A stretch of 64,000 nucleotides of DNA from CAIMUS01 sp046347625 (GCA_046347625.1 JAXMFU010000008.1:186001-250000); one strand, 5' to 3'. Shown: positions 18,088 to 27,150, counted from the first letter of the stretch. Numbers and translations: made by a program. The notes: a model not told the origin generated them from the letters alone.

Positions 18088-18375
18088 GATTCCCCTCCTT
18101 GGATAAGGAGGGGTGGCGCGCAGCGCCGGGGTGGTTCGACCTGGCAGACTTGACCCCCCGCCCTTCGGGCACCCCCCCTTGGCAGCTTTCTGGGGTAGGT
18201 TTTTAGAGTCATTGGGCAAACGGGGACAAGCTGTCGTTCCGGCAGGGAATGCCGGAACCCAGTTACCGGGAAGTAAAAGCGGGATCACACCCTCTCCCTG
18301 ACCCTGGATTCCGGCTTCCCTGCCGGAATGACAAAAAACCTACCCCAGCGAGCCCTTGGCAGGGGGGGAATAAAG
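18088..18375. repeat. Composite repeat: palindrome A carrying inserted element B
   Basis: Outer palindrome A begins with a CCCTCCTTGGATAAGGAGGG hairpin and ends in a G-tract. It is interrupted at 18186-18353 by a 168-bp element B with terminal inverted repeats CTTTCTGGGGTAGG/CCTACCCCAG. B is flanked by a 9-bp direct repeat CCTTGGCAG (18177-18185 and 18354-18362). The same A+B composite, reversed, is at 44826-45202; A without B is at 20500-20612. Confidence 0.8.
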
Positions 18376-18687
18376 ACGAGACCCACGGGTATCATCTTTT
18401 CAGGAAATCACCTTAGCTCTCGTATAGACGTTAAGTTCATCAATGATCAGCTTGGGAAATTGCGACCGGGTAATACTCTCACGCTAAATTGGTACTTTAA
18501 TTTTTAATCGTACCCACGTAATGCGCTTACATCCGCCCAAGCGGACTGATAAAGACCCTGGCATAATTGCTGCTTTCTTATTTCCTGTCAAATAGGACAG
18601 TCCGTTCCGTGACCGGGCTGAGATTGGACCGCGGGAGCGAACTCTCACCCGCCAAAGCGTGCACGCCGAACACAGGAGAGCATCGAC
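18376..18687. other. Leader region of the TPP enzyme gene
   Basis: About 310 bases with no gene or repeat that I can recognise. It ends with AGGAG placed 9 bases before the start ATG at 18688 and presumably carries the promoter of the plus-strand cluster; I could not pick a convincing -35/-10 pair. Confidence 0.4.
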
Positions 18688-20478
18688 ATGGCTCAGACGG
18701 TTAGTGATTTCATCATTCATCGGCTATCCCAGTGGGGCATCCGGCGCATTTATGGCTATCCCGGCGATGGGATTAATGGGATATTCGGCGCCCTGGCTCG
18801 GGTCGAAGATCGCTTCGATTATATCCGGGTCCGGCACGAGGAAATGTCCGCCTTCATGGCCGGTGGCGAGGCTAAATTTACCGGCGAGGTCGGGGTTTGC
18901 ATGGCGACCTCGGGACCGGGTGCCATTCACCTGCTGAACGGCCTGTACGATGCCCAAATGGATCATGTCCCGGTCGTGGCCATTGTCGGTCAGCAGGCGA
19001 CCTCGGCGCTGGGCAGCGACTATCAGCAAGAAGTCGATCTGAAAGTCCTGTTCAAGGATGTCGCCACTTATGTCGAGTCGATCATCGACCCCGCGCAGGC
19101 CCGCCATGTCGTGGACCGGGCTATCCGGATTGCAGCGGCCGAGCGTACTGTCACCTGTATCATTATCCCTAACAACGTGCAGGAAATGGACGCCGTCGAA
19201 AGCCCGCCGCGGACGCACGGTCATGTCTACTCGGGCGTCGGCTATGCCCAACCGCATCCGCAGCCCAGCGATGCCGAGTTGCGCCGTGCCGCCGATATCC
19301 TGAATGCCGGCAACAAGGTGGCGCTGCTGGTCGGGGCCGGGGCGCTGGCGGCGACCGATGAAATCATTCAGGTCGCCGAGACCTTGGGTGCTGGGGTCGC
19401 CAAGGCACTGCTGGGCAAGGCGGCGGTCCCGGATGAGCTGCCGTTCGTGACCGGCTCGATCGGTCTGCTGGGCACCAAGCCCAGTTGGGACATGATGCAG
19501 GACTGCGACACCCTGCTGATGGTGGGGACCACGTTTCCCTATTCGGAATTTCTGCCCAAGGACGGCCAGGCGCGAGCGATTCAAATCGATATTAACCCGC
19601 GCAATGTCAGCATGCGCTATCCGACCGAGGTCAATCTGATCGGTGACAGCGCACAGACCCTGCAACGGTTGCTGCCGCTGTTGCAGCGCAAGACCGATCG
19701 TGCCTGGCGCCAGACCATCGAGGCCAACATCAATTCCTGGTGGGGCGAAGTGGAAGCTCAGGCGATGTCCAGCGCCGAGCCGATCAATCCGCAACGGGTA
19801 TTCTGGGAACTGTCGCCGCTGTTGCCCGATAACTGCATTCTCTGCGGCGATTCAGGCTCGCATACCAACTGGTATGCCCGCGATATCAAGATGCGCCGGG
19901 GAATGATGGGCTCGCTCTCCGGCAAGCTCGCCACCATGGGTAGCGGCGTGCCGTATGCCATTGGCGCCAAAATGGCCTATCCTGGGCGACCGGTCCTGGC
20001 CATGGTCGGCGATGGCGCCATGCAAATGAATGGTAACGCCGAACTGGTCACGGTCAAGCAGTACTGGCAACGCTGGCGCGATCCGCGCTTCGTCGTGATG
20101 GTACTGGTCAATAATGATCTGAATCAGGTCACCTGGGAACAGCGCGTTATGGCGGGTGATCCCAAGTTCGAGGCCTCGCAATATGTCGAGGACTTCCCCT
20201 ATGCCCGCTATGGCGAAATGCTGGGCTTCAAGGGCATTCGAGTGGAGAAACCGGAGGACATCAGCGCCGGCTGGAAAGCAGCGTTCAATGCCGATCGCCC
20301 GGTGGTGATCGAATTCCAGACCGATCCCAATGTGCCGCCGCTGCCGCCGCATATTTCCTTTAAGCAGGCCCGCCTCTATATGAGCACCCTGCTCAAAGGC
20401 GATCCCAATGAGTGGGGCATCATCAAGCAAAGCGCCAAGCAGGTGATGGATCGGGTTCTGCCGCATTCGGGCTCGTGA
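18688..20478 (+). CDS. Thiamine-pyrophosphate enzyme, pyruvate oxidase / acetolactate synthase-like
   Basis: 596 aa with three domains: N-terminal PYR ('YGYPGDGINGIFGAL', catalytic Glu in 'VRHEEMSAFMAGG'), a central nucleotide-binding domain ('ALLVGAGALAATDE'), and C-terminal PP with the TPP motif 'GDGAMQMNGNAELVTV ... VLVNND'. It is a decarboxylase or oxidase acting on a 2-oxo acid, closest in layout to PoxB-like 'TPP-requiring' proteins; the exact substrate is not determinable. AGGAG lies 9 bases upstream. First gene of a plus-strand cluster with an enolase-superfamily enzyme and an FAD/Fe-S oxidoreductase, which suggests sugar-acid or hydroxy-acid catabolism. Confidence 0.9.
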   Translation: MAQTVSDFIIHRLSQWGIRRIYGYPGDGINGIFGALARVEDRFDYIRVRHEEMSAFMAGGEAKFTGEVGVCMATSGPGAIHLLNGLYDAQMDHVPVVAIVGQQATSALGSDYQQEVDLKVLFKDVATYVESIIDPAQARHVVDRAIRIAAAERTVTCIIIPNNVQEMDAVESPPRTHGHVYSGVGYAQPHPQPSDAELRRAADILNAGNKVALLVGAGALAATDEIIQVAETLGAGVAKALLGKAAVPDELPFVTGSIGLLGTKPSWDMMQDCDTLLMVGTTFPYSEFLPKDGQARAIQIDINPRNVSMRYPTEVNLIGDSAQTLQRLLPLLQRKTDRAWRQTIEANINSWWGEVEAQAMSSAEPINPQRVFWELSPLLPDNCILCGDSGSHTNWYARDIKMRRGMMGSLSGKLATMGSGVPYAIGAKMAYPGRPVLAMVGDGAMQMNGNAELVTVKQYWQRWRDPRFVVMVLVNNDLNQVTWEQRVMAGDPKFEASQYVEDFPYARYGEMLGFKGIRVEKPEDISAGWKAAFNADRPVVIEFQTDPNVPPLPPHISFKQARLYMSTLLKGDPNEWGIIKQSAKQVMDRVLPHSGS

Positions 20479-20499
20479 GACGGACATCAGTAAGGTCCT

Positions 20500-20612
20500 T
20501 ATTCCCCCCTGCCAAGGGGGGGTGCCCGAAGGGTGGGAGGGTCAAGCCCGCCGGATCGAACCACCCCGGCGCTCCGCGCCACCCCTCCTTATTCAAGGAG
20601 GGGAATTCATAC
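20500..20612. repeat. Palindrome A without insertion
   Basis: A reversed, shorter copy of the A repeat (CCCCCCTGCCAAGGGGGGG ... CTCCTTATTCAAGGAGG). It lacks element B, so it shows the pre-insertion site. It lies between the TPP gene and the next gene. Confidence 0.8.
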
Positions 20613-20645
20613 CCATTTATGCCCCGCTTTCCGGTTAAGCCGCCT

Positions 20646-21746
20646 ATGAACCACGACCATCTCAAGCTCGAACGGCCGGAAGTCAGTGCCTATAAGGTAC
20701 CGACGGATTACCCGGAAGCCGACGGCACTTTCCAGTGGCATGAGACTACGCTCGTGGTCGTCTACGCCGCTGCCGGCGGTCGGCGGGGACTGGGTTATAG
20801 CTACGCCGATACCGCCACCGCCCATCTGATTCACGACTCTCTGGCCGCCATCGTCACCGGACAGGATGCCCTGGCGGTGCCCGCCTGTTGGCAGGTGATG
20901 GTGCATGCAATTCGGAATCTGGGTCGTCCCGGCATCGGTTCGATGGCTATTGCAGCGGTGGATAACGCCTTGTGGGATCTCAAGGCCAAGCTGCTGGACT
21001 TGCCCCTGGTCAGCCTGCTCGGCGCAGTGCGCGAGGCTGCTCCGGTTTACGGCAGCGGTGGTTTTACCTCCTATCCTATCGAGCGTTTGCAAGAGCAGCT
21101 CGGCGGTTGGGTCGGGCAGGGGATTGCGCGGGTCAAGATGAAGGTGGGAACCCACCCCGATCAGGACCCGGAACGGGTCCGGGCGGCACGAGCGGCCATC
21201 GGTCCTCAGGCCGACCTGTTCGTCGATGCCAACGGCGCCTACAGCCGGAAACAGGCGTTACAATTGGCAGAGCGCTTTGCCGACTTCGGGGTCACCTGGT
21301 TCGAAGAGCCGGTCTCTTCCGACGATTTGGAGGGCTTACGGCTGATTCGCGACCGCGGGCCGGCGGGCATGGATATTACGGCGGGTGAGTACGGCTACGA
21401 TGCCTGGTACTTCCGGCGCATGCTCGAGGCCGGTGCGGTCGATGTCTTACAGGCCGATGCGACCCGTTGTGCCGGCATTACCGGCTTTCTTCAGGCAGGC
21501 GCACTTTGCCAGTCTTACGGTCTGCCGCTGTCGGCCCATTGCGCGCCGGCATTGCATACCCATCCCGCCTGCGCGCTGCCCACACTGCGTCATATCGAAT
21601 ACTTCCATGACCACGTCCGCATCGAGCGGATGCTGTTCGAGGGGGCGCCCGAATTGCGCTTGGGCGCCCTTTACCCGGATTTGTCCCGACCGGGACTGGG
21701 ACTCGAACTGCGCGAGGCGGACGCGGCTCGCTATCGGGTGCTTTAA
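20646..21746 (+). CDS. Enolase-superfamily (mandelate racemase / muconate lactonizing-like) enzyme
   Basis: 366 aa from the ATG at 20646; the frame stays open upstream through the repeat, but that part is not gene-like. The barrel residues are clear: 'ARVKMKVG' (K-x-K base), 'LFVDANGAY' (first metal Asp), 'TWFEEPVSS' (second), 'ITAGEYGY' (third), and 'LSAHCAPALHTH' (late His region). These enzymes abstract a proton alpha to a carboxylate, then racemise or eliminate. The neighbouring TPP enzyme and D-hydroxyacid-type oxidoreductase suggest an acid-sugar dehydratase role, which is inference. Confidence 0.9.
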   Translation: MNHDHLKLERPEVSAYKVPTDYPEADGTFQWHETTLVVVYAAAGGRRGLGYSYADTATAHLIHDSLAAIVTGQDALAVPACWQVMVHAIRNLGRPGIGSMAIAAVDNALWDLKAKLLDLPLVSLLGAVREAAPVYGSGGFTSYPIERLQEQLGGWVGQGIARVKMKVGTHPDQDPERVRAARAAIGPQADLFVDANGAYSRKQALQLAERFADFGVTWFEEPVSSDDLEGLRLIRDRGPAGMDITAGEYGYDAWYFRRMLEAGAVDVLQADATRCAGITGFLQAGALCQSYGLPLSAHCAPALHTHPACALPTLRHIEYFHDHVRIERMLFEGAPELRLGALYPDLSRPGLGLELREADAARYRVL

Positions 21747-21766
21747 TCGGCACCCAGGAGGCAGTC

Positions 21767-24727
21767 ATGTTCTATCCACAATTGGCCCCTGCCGGCGTGT
21801 CCTCCCAGCTTGGCCGTCCCCGTCCGTTCAATCCCGATGCCGCCCAGGCGCTGGCGACGGCGCTGCGCCGCCGGCTCGAAGGCGAGGTTCGCTTCGATAC
21901 CGGCAGCCGCGCCCTGTACGCCACCGACGGCTCGAATTACCGCCAGGTGCCGATCGGCGTGGTGATCCCTAAGAGTCTCGAAGATGTCATTGCTACCGTC
22001 GCCGTGTGTCGCGAGCATCAGGCACCGGTACTGCCCCGCGGCTGTGGCACCAGTCTGGCCGGCCAGTGTTGCAATATTGCCGTCGTGATGGATTTTTCCA
22101 AATACCTGAACCGGATTCTGGAACTCGACCCGATACAGCAGTATGCGGTGGTCGAACCCGGCTGTGTGCTGGACGATCTGCGCAATGCGGCGGAACAACA
22201 GCATCTGACCTTCGGTCCCGATCCCTCGACTCATAGCCACAATACGCTCGGCGGCATGCTCGGCAACAATTCCTGTGGGGTGCATTCGGTGATGGCCGGC
22301 CGTACCTCCGAGAATACCCATGCGCTGGAGATTCTCACCTACGACGGCCTGCGGTTGTGGGTCGGCCCCACGGCGGAAGACGAACTGAAAAGCATCATTC
22401 GCGAAGGTGGCCGCCGGGGCGAAATCTACGCCGGCCTGAAAGCCATCCGCGATCAGTACGCCGACCGGATCCGCCAGCGCTATCCCCGGATTCCGCGGCG
22501 GGTATCGGGCTACAATCTGGTCGATCTACTGCCGGAGAACGGCTTTCATGTCGCCCGCGCCCTGGTAGGTTCCGAGGGTACCTGCGTGACTATTCTGCGG
22601 GCCAAGCTGCGGCTGGTGCCCAGTCCACCAAAGCGAACCCTGCTGGTGCTGGGCTACCCGGATGTCTACCAGGCCGGCGACCATGTCCCGGAGATTCTGC
22701 AAGCCAAGCCGATCGGTCTGGAAGGTCTCGACAACCTGTTGATCGACTATATGAAGAAGATCGACCTGCATCCCGAAGACCGGGAGTTGTTGCCGCCGGG
22801 CGGCGGCTGGCTGATGGTCGAGTTCGGCGGTGAAACCAAGGAAGAGGCGGATGACAAGGCGAGAGGGCTGATGGCAGCGCTCAAGAAAAACTCGCATCCA
22901 CCCAGCATGAAGCTGTTCGACGATCCCCATGAAGAGCGCATGCTGTGGGAGGTCCGCGAGGCGGGTCTGGGTGCCACCGCGCATGTGCCCGGCATGCGGG
23001 TGACCCATGAGGGTTGGGAAGATGCCGCCGTGCCGCCCGCCAAAGTCGGGCCCTATCTGCGGGACTTTCGCAAGCTGCTGGACAAGTACGGTTACCATTG
23101 CGCCCTGTACGGTCACTTCGGTGACGGCTGTATTCATGTACGGATCGACTTCGATCTCAGCACCGAGCAGGGTCTCAAGCACTGGCGTGCCTTTGTCAAC
23201 GACGCGGCGGACCTGGTGCTGAGCTACGGCGGCTCGCTCTCCGGCGAACACGGTGACGGTCAATCCCGCGCCGAGCTCCTGCCGAAAATGTTCGGCGAGG
23301 AACTGATGCAGGCCATGCGCGAGTTCAAATCCGTCTGGGATCCGGACTGGAAGATGAACCCCGGTAAAGTGGTGGAGCCCTATCGGATCGGTGAGAACCT
23401 GCGCACGGGACCGAGCTATCGAGCGCCCAAACTGGCGGCCCAATTTGCCTATCCCGAAGATCATCACAGCTTCGCCACGGCAACGGAGCGCTGTGTCGGC
23501 GTGGGCAACTGCCGGCGTCATGAAGGGCCCGGCGTGATGTGCCCGAGCTATATGGTCACCCGCGAGGAGAAGCATTCCACCCGTGGCCGCGCCCGACTGC
23601 TTTTCGAAATGGTGCATGGCATGAGCAATGATGCCGATCCGCTGCAAGACGGCTGGAGGAGCGAGGCGGTGCGGGAGGCGCTGGATCTCTGCCTGGCCTG
23701 CAAAGGCTGCAAGGGCGATTGCCCGGTCAGGGTGGACATGGCGACCTACAAGGCCGAGTTCATGCACCGCTATTACCGGGGTCGATTGCGGCCACGCGCC
23801 GCCTATGCGATGGGACTGATCTACTGGTGGAGCCGGGCGGCCTCGAAGCTGCCGCGACTGACCAACTTTGTGTTGCAGGCGCCGGGCTTAAGCCATCTTG
23901 CCAAATGGGCGGGCGGCATTTCGCAACAGCGGCAGATGCCCCGCTATGCCGTGCAAACCTTCCGCGACTGGTTCGCAGAGCGTCCGAACCGCCGGCAGGA
24001 AGGCCCCGAAGTGCTGCTCTGGCCGGATACCTTCAACAATTACTTTCATCCCCAAGTACTCCAGGCCGCCGTCAAGGTACTGGAGGCGGCCGGTTGGCAG
24101 GTGCTCATTCCCGATCGGCCACTATGCTGCGGCCGACCGCTCTATGCGGAAGGCATGCTGAAGTCGGCCAAGGGCCTGCTCGTCCAGATCATGGACCACC
24201 TGGGAGACGAACTGCGCCGGGAAATTCCGGTCGTCGGCTTGGAGCCGGCCTGTGTGGCCACCTTCCGCGACGAGTTGATCAATTTGTTTCCCGCCGATGA
24301 ACGCGCCAATTATCTTTTCCACAATACCTTCATGTTGGACGAATTCCTCAAGCGGCAGAACTATCGACCGCCCAAGCTGGCCCGCCGGGCGTTGGTCCAT
24401 GCCCATTGTAACCACCATGCGATCATGGGCTTCAATGCCGAAACGGCGCTGCTCGATCAGCTCGGTCTCGACTATCAGCATCTGGACTCCGGCTGTTGCG
24501 GCATGGCCGGTTCGTTCGGCTTCGAGGCCGATAAATACCCGGTCTCGATGGCTATCGGCGAGCGAGTGCTGCTGCCGGCGGTGCGCCAGGCCGATCCCGC
24601 CACGCTGATCATGACCGACGGTTTCAGTTGCCGCGAGCAGATCCGGCAAAGTACCGGACGCCAGGCGCTGCATCTGGCCCAGGTATTGGAACTGGCGCTG
24701 ACCCAGGCCAACGCTGCGAGGAAATAA
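21767..24727 (+). CDS. FAD-linked oxidoreductase with 4Fe-4S and CCG domains (YdiJ / D-2-hydroxyglutarate dehydrogenase-like)
   Basis: 986 aa. The N-terminal FAD_binding_4 domain ('VLPRGCGTSLAGQCCN', 'GGMLGNNSCG') is followed by the GlcD-type FAD-oxidase C domain ('GHFGDGCIHVRIDFD', 'SGEHGDGQSRAELL'), a two-cluster ferredoxin segment ('CVGVGNCRRHEGPGVMCPSY' region and 'CLACKGCKGDCPV'), and cysteine-rich CCG motifs ('LCCGRPL', 'SGCCGMAGSFG'). The fused layout and length match YdiJ-type D-2-hydroxy-acid dehydrogenases, which pass electrons from flavin to Fe-S centres. AGGAGG precedes the ATG. It lies 20 bases after the enolase-superfamily gene and 3 bases before the ASRT-like gene, so these form one transcript. 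Confidence 0.93.
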   Translation: MFYPQLAPAGVSSQLGRPRPFNPDAAQALATALRRRLEGEVRFDTGSRALYATDGSNYRQVPIGVVIPKSLEDVIATVAVCREHQAPVLPRGCGTSLAGQCCNIAVVMDFSKYLNRILELDPIQQYAVVEPGCVLDDLRNAAEQQHLTFGPDPSTHSHNTLGGMLGNNSCGVHSVMAGRTSENTHALEILTYDGLRLWVGPTAEDELKSIIREGGRRGEIYAGLKAIRDQYADRIRQRYPRIPRRVSGYNLVDLLPENGFHVARALVGSEGTCVTILRAKLRLVPSPPKRTLLVLGYPDVYQAGDHVPEILQAKPIGLEGLDNLLIDYMKKIDLHPEDRELLPPGGGWLMVEFGGETKEEADDKARGLMAALKKNSHPPSMKLFDDPHEERMLWEVREAGLGATAHVPGMRVTHEGWEDAAVPPAKVGPYLRDFRKLLDKYGYHCALYGHFGDGCIHVRIDFDLSTEQGLKHWRAFVNDAADLVLSYGGSLSGEHGDGQSRAELLPKMFGEELMQAMREFKSVWDPDWKMNPGKVVEPYRIGENLRTGPSYRAPKLAAQFAYPEDHHSFATATERCVGVGNCRRHEGPGVMCPSYMVTREEKHSTRGRARLLFEMVHGMSNDADPLQDGWRSEAVREALDLCLACKGCKGDCPVRVDMATYKAEFMHRYYRGRLRPRAAYAMGLIYWWSRAASKLPRLTNFVLQAPGLSHLAKWAGGISQQRQMPRYAVQTFRDWFAERPNRRQEGPEVLLWPDTFNNYFHPQVLQAAVKVLEAAGWQVLIPDRPLCCGRPLYAEGMLKSAKGLLVQIMDHLGDELRREIPVVGLEPACVATFRDELINLFPADERANYLFHNTFMLDEFLKRQNYRPPKLARRALVHAHCNHHAIMGFNAETALLDQLGLDYQHLDSGCCGMAGSFGFEADKYPVSMAIGERVLLPAVRQADPATLIMTDGFSCREQIRQSTGRQALHLAQVLELALTQANAARK

Positions 24728-24730
24728 GCC

Positions 24731-25105
24731 ATGAGTATCGGTAAACGGCACTGGGCCATTGCGGAGGGCTATATCCCGCCCTCCAGTACCCATGGCGACG
24801 ACCCGCGCTTGATGAGCCATGAGGCGGCATGCATTCTCAATGCCAACAACCAGGACGCCCAAGTTACCCTAATGATCTATTTCAGCGATCGCGAGCCGGC
24901 TGGTCCTTACCGGTTGACGGTGCCGGCCCGGCGCACCCGGCATTTCCGCTTCAACGACCTGAATGATCCTGAGCCGATCCCTATCGATACACCTTATTCC
25001 AGCCTGATCGAAGCCGATGTTCCGATCGTGATCCAGCATACCCGGCTCGATTCACGCCAAGCCGCGTTGGCCCTTATCTCCACCATCGCTTATGCCGGTG
25101 AGTAA
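24731..25105 (+). CDS. ASRT-like protein (sensory rhodopsin transducer family)
   Basis: 124 aa, full family length. It strongly resembles the Anabaena sensory rhodopsin transducer: 'WAIAEGYIPP', 'SHEAACILNANN', 'YFSDREPAGPYRLTVPARR', 'RFNDLNDPEPIP' and 'IVIQHTRLDSRQAALALIST'. The fold is a small beta-sandwich tetramer that in cyanobacteria binds the rhodopsin and possibly DNA or sugars. No rhodopsin is encoded in the window, and the gene sits 3 bases after the FAD/Fe-S oxidoreductase. Most family members outside cyanobacteria occur beside sugar-metabolism genes, so a carbohydrate-related role is more likely here. Confidence 0.92.
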   Translation: MSIGKRHWAIAEGYIPPSSTHGDDPRLMSHEAACILNANNQDAQVTLMIYFSDREPAGPYRLTVPARRTRHFRFNDLNDPEPIPIDTPYSSLIEADVPIVIQHTRLDSRQAALALISTIAYAGE

Positions 25106-25162
25106 GTGCAATGGTGCGCCATGCGCGCACCCTATCCAATGCTACCGACGCTGCTCGATGTC

Positions 25163-25281
25163 GGTTGCCGTGAAAATCACGATGGTTAGGAGTAGGCCGG
25201 AATAAGCGGAGCGATAGCGAAGCATTTCCGGCGCCCGGCGCCTTGCCGGAAACGCCGCGTTGCGGCCTTATTCCGGCCTAC
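25163..25281. repeat. Palindromic repeat, family 'GTAGGCCGGAATAAG', with shared flank
   Basis: Core 25192-25281 (GTAGGCCGGAATAAG ... CTTATTCCGGCCTAC). A left flank (GTTGCCGTGAAAATCACGATGG) is also found, inverted, at the second copy 38962-39085. Heptamer repeats follow immediately at 25285-25319. Confidence 0.8.
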
Positions 25282-25284
25282 GAG

Positions 25285-25319
25285 CCTTGAGCCTTTGACC
25301 TTTAACCTTTGACCTTTAC
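25285..25319. repeat. Heptamer tandem repeat (CCTTTRA), 5 units
   Basis: Five consecutive 7-mers: CCTTGAG, CCTTTGA, CCTTTAA, CCTTTGA, CCTTTAC. They lie directly before the SDR gene (AGGAG, start at 25332). Same family as 50039-50108 and 63118-63138. Confidence 0.8.
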
Positions 25320-25331
25320 GCAGGAGTCAAT

Positions 25332-26396
25332 ATGAACAAGCAAGCGGAAATTGTCGTTGTCACCGGCGCCTCGGCCGGTGTCGGTCGCGCCACAGCGCAG
25401 GAGTTCGGTCGGCAGGGCGCCAAAGTAGCGTTGCTGGCACGGGGTCGGGACGGCCTGGAAGGCGCTCGTCGCGAGATCGAAGCTGCCGGCGGCCAGGCCA
25501 TGGTCATTCCGACCGATGTGGCCGATCCCGACCAGGTCGAAGCCGCCGCCGCACAGGTCGAACGCGAATGGGGGCCGATCGATATCTGGGTCAACGACGC
25601 GATGGTCACGATCTTCGCACCGATCAAGGCGCTCGGTCCGGCTGAGTTCAAGCGTTCCACCGAGGTCACCTATCTTGGCACGGTCTATGGCACCATGGCC
25701 GCGCTCAAGCGCATGCTGCCGCGCAATCGCGGTACCATCGTCCAAGTCGGCTCGGCGCTGTCCTATCGCGCCATTCCCCTGCAGGCACCCTACTGTGGCG
25801 CCAAATTCGCCATTCGCGGCTTTACCGATTCGTTGCGATCGGAACTCTTGCATGACCGCAGTCGGGTCCATGTCACCATGGTGCAGTTGTCCGCTTTCAA
25901 CACGCCGCAGTTCGATTGGAGCCGGAGTTACCTGCCCAATAAACTGCAACCGGTACCCCCGATCTTCCAACCGGAAGTCGCCGCCCGCGCCATTGTCTGG
26001 GCCGCGCATCATCGCCGCCGTGAAGTGTGGGTCGGCTGGCCGGCGGTCAAGGCGATTCTCGGCAATAAACTGCTGCCATGGCTGGGAGATCGGGTGCTTG
26101 CTCACGAGGGTTACAGGGGCCAGCAGACCGATCAGCCGGCCGATTTAGACCGCCGCGATAACCTGTTCGAGCCGCTACCGGGCGATTTCGGCGCCCATGG
26201 CCGTTTCGACGCCCGGGCGCGGTCATTTAGCTGGCAGCTCTGGGCAAGTCTGAATCGCGGCTGGCTGCTGGCCGCCGTCGGCGGAGCGTTCGCCGCCGGT
26301 ACCGTTCTCGGCTATGGCGCTCGGGTACAGCAGCGCATAAGCACTCTGCCTTATCGCTGGGGCAAGCGGCTGGCGCAAAGTCTGATACCGCTCTGA
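25332..26396 (+). CDS. SDR-family oxidoreductase with C-terminal hydrophobic segment
   Basis: 354 aa. Classical short-chain dehydrogenase: cofactor motif 'VTGASAGVGRATAQEFG' (TGxxxGxG), 'DVADPDQVEAA', a catalytic Ser region 'QVGSALSYR' and Y-x-x-x-K as 'YCGAKFAIRGF'. Asn of the usual N-A-G motif appears as 'VNDAM'. Residues ~310-335 ('WLLAAVGGAFAAGTVLGYG') form a hydrophobic helix that could anchor the protein in the membrane, as in other ~350-aa SDRs of this type. The substrate is unknown. It is the last gene of the plus-strand cluster, separated from the ASRT-like gene by repeats. Confidence 0.88.
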   Translation: MNKQAEIVVVTGASAGVGRATAQEFGRQGAKVALLARGRDGLEGARREIEAAGGQAMVIPTDVADPDQVEAAAAQVEREWGPIDIWVNDAMVTIFAPIKALGPAEFKRSTEVTYLGTVYGTMAALKRMLPRNRGTIVQVGSALSYRAIPLQAPYCGAKFAIRGFTDSLRSELLHDRSRVHVTMVQLSAFNTPQFDWSRSYLPNKLQPVPPIFQPEVAARAIVWAAHHRRREVWVGWPAVKAILGNKLLPWLGDRVLAHEGYRGQQTDQPADLDRRDNLFEPLPGDFGAHGRFDARARSFSWQLWASLNRGWLLAAVGGAFAAGTVLGYGARVQQRISTLPYRWGKRLAQSLIPL

Positions 26397-26407
26397 GCTA
26401 CCGTGAA

Positions 26408-26613
26408 ACTCCCCCGTAGGTCGGGTTGGACGCGCCCGCGACCTCATTATCAATTAGCAGCGCGGCTACAGCACCGGGTAGGGTGGGCATGGCCCACCTT
26501 ATCCTTTTGATTTCGCTACAGAAGGCGGGCCATGCCCACCCTACGGTTGACTCCCCCGTAGGTCGGGTTGGACGCGCCCGCGACCTTATTATCAATTAGC
26601 AGCACGGCTACAG
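26408..26613. repeat. Direct repeat of 64 bp flanking an inverted repeat
   Basis: Two near-identical 64-bp units at 26408-26471 and 26550-26613, each running ACTCCCCCGTAGGTCGGGTTG ... CGGCTACAG, bracket an intact copy of the GTAGGGTGGGCATGGCC palindrome at 26478-26544. The rest of the 826-base gap (26614-27222) holds no recognisable gene except the mini-ORF noted separately. Confidence 0.85.
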
Positions 26614-27035
26614 GCGCGTCGTAACCCGACAGGGGCCGCGTTTCATCGCCGCAGGTGCCTTTTTTCCGTAGGGCATGACCAGTTGGCGGGTAGTGGTGTG
26701 GCTTGAACAGATCGAAGCATAAGGTGGCAATTCCGCCGCGCTACCTTGCCCGTTATCTCGCACCGGAATCACGACCTGACCATTCTCGCGCCGCTATCTG
26801 TAATTTTTTCCCGGTTCGGTAAAAAATACCTTGACAAGCTTGTTTTCCTTTCATAAAGCCCGCTGTCCCCGCCTTAGCTTTATCCGGCCGACTTTGACCA
26901 GCAGTAGCGCAACCGACCGCCCGGACCAGCATAGTTTTCCAATATTATCAAAGCCTTGATCCCGGCTATCGGGTTGCTCTCACCCACACTCAGCGAGTTA
27001 TTTCAGCCACCGATCTGATAAACGGACTCAAAGTA

Positions 27036-27067
27036 GGCATAGCCTTTGCTTTAACAAAGGGCATGCC
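27036..27067. other. Imperfect hairpin upstream of the GH1-like gene
   Basis: GGCATAGCCTTTG and CAAAGGGCATGCC pair over 13 positions with two mismatches around a 6-nt loop. No T-run follows on either strand. It lies 36 bases beyond the stop of the minus-strand mini-ORF, so it could end that transcript or be a regulatory structure. Confidence 0.35.
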
Positions 27068-27102
27068 ATATTGAGGTCATGCCCGACATAGCTGGACAGT
27101 GC

Positions 27103-27150
27103 TCAGCCGACATTCAATCCGAAGAATACCAGCAAGCACAGCAACGTCAT
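27103..27150 (-). CDS. Possible 15-residue hydrophobic mini-protein
   Basis: An ATG at 27150 is preceded by GGAGGT with a 7-base spacer, one of the best ribosome sites in the window. It opens a frame reading 'MTLLCLLVFFGLNVG' then stop. The peptide is almost wholly hydrophobic and could be a tiny membrane protein or a leader peptide. It is transcribed away from the GH1-like gene. There is no homologue I can name; the call rests on the ribosome site alone. Confidence 0.35.
   Translation of the reverse strand: MTLLCLLVFFGLNVG

Noticed and set aside
18724..19794. 356-codon minus-strand frame inside the TPP enzyme gene
   Set aside because: Antisense shadow; the plus-strand protein carries all TPP motifs.
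22526..23767. Long minus-strand frame inside the FAD/Fe-S oxidoreductase gene
   Set aside because: Shadow frame of a clear conserved gene; translation shows no family features.
27036..27067. Riboswitch upstream of the GH1-like gene
   Set aside because: Only one imperfect hairpin is visible; no known aptamer pattern fits.
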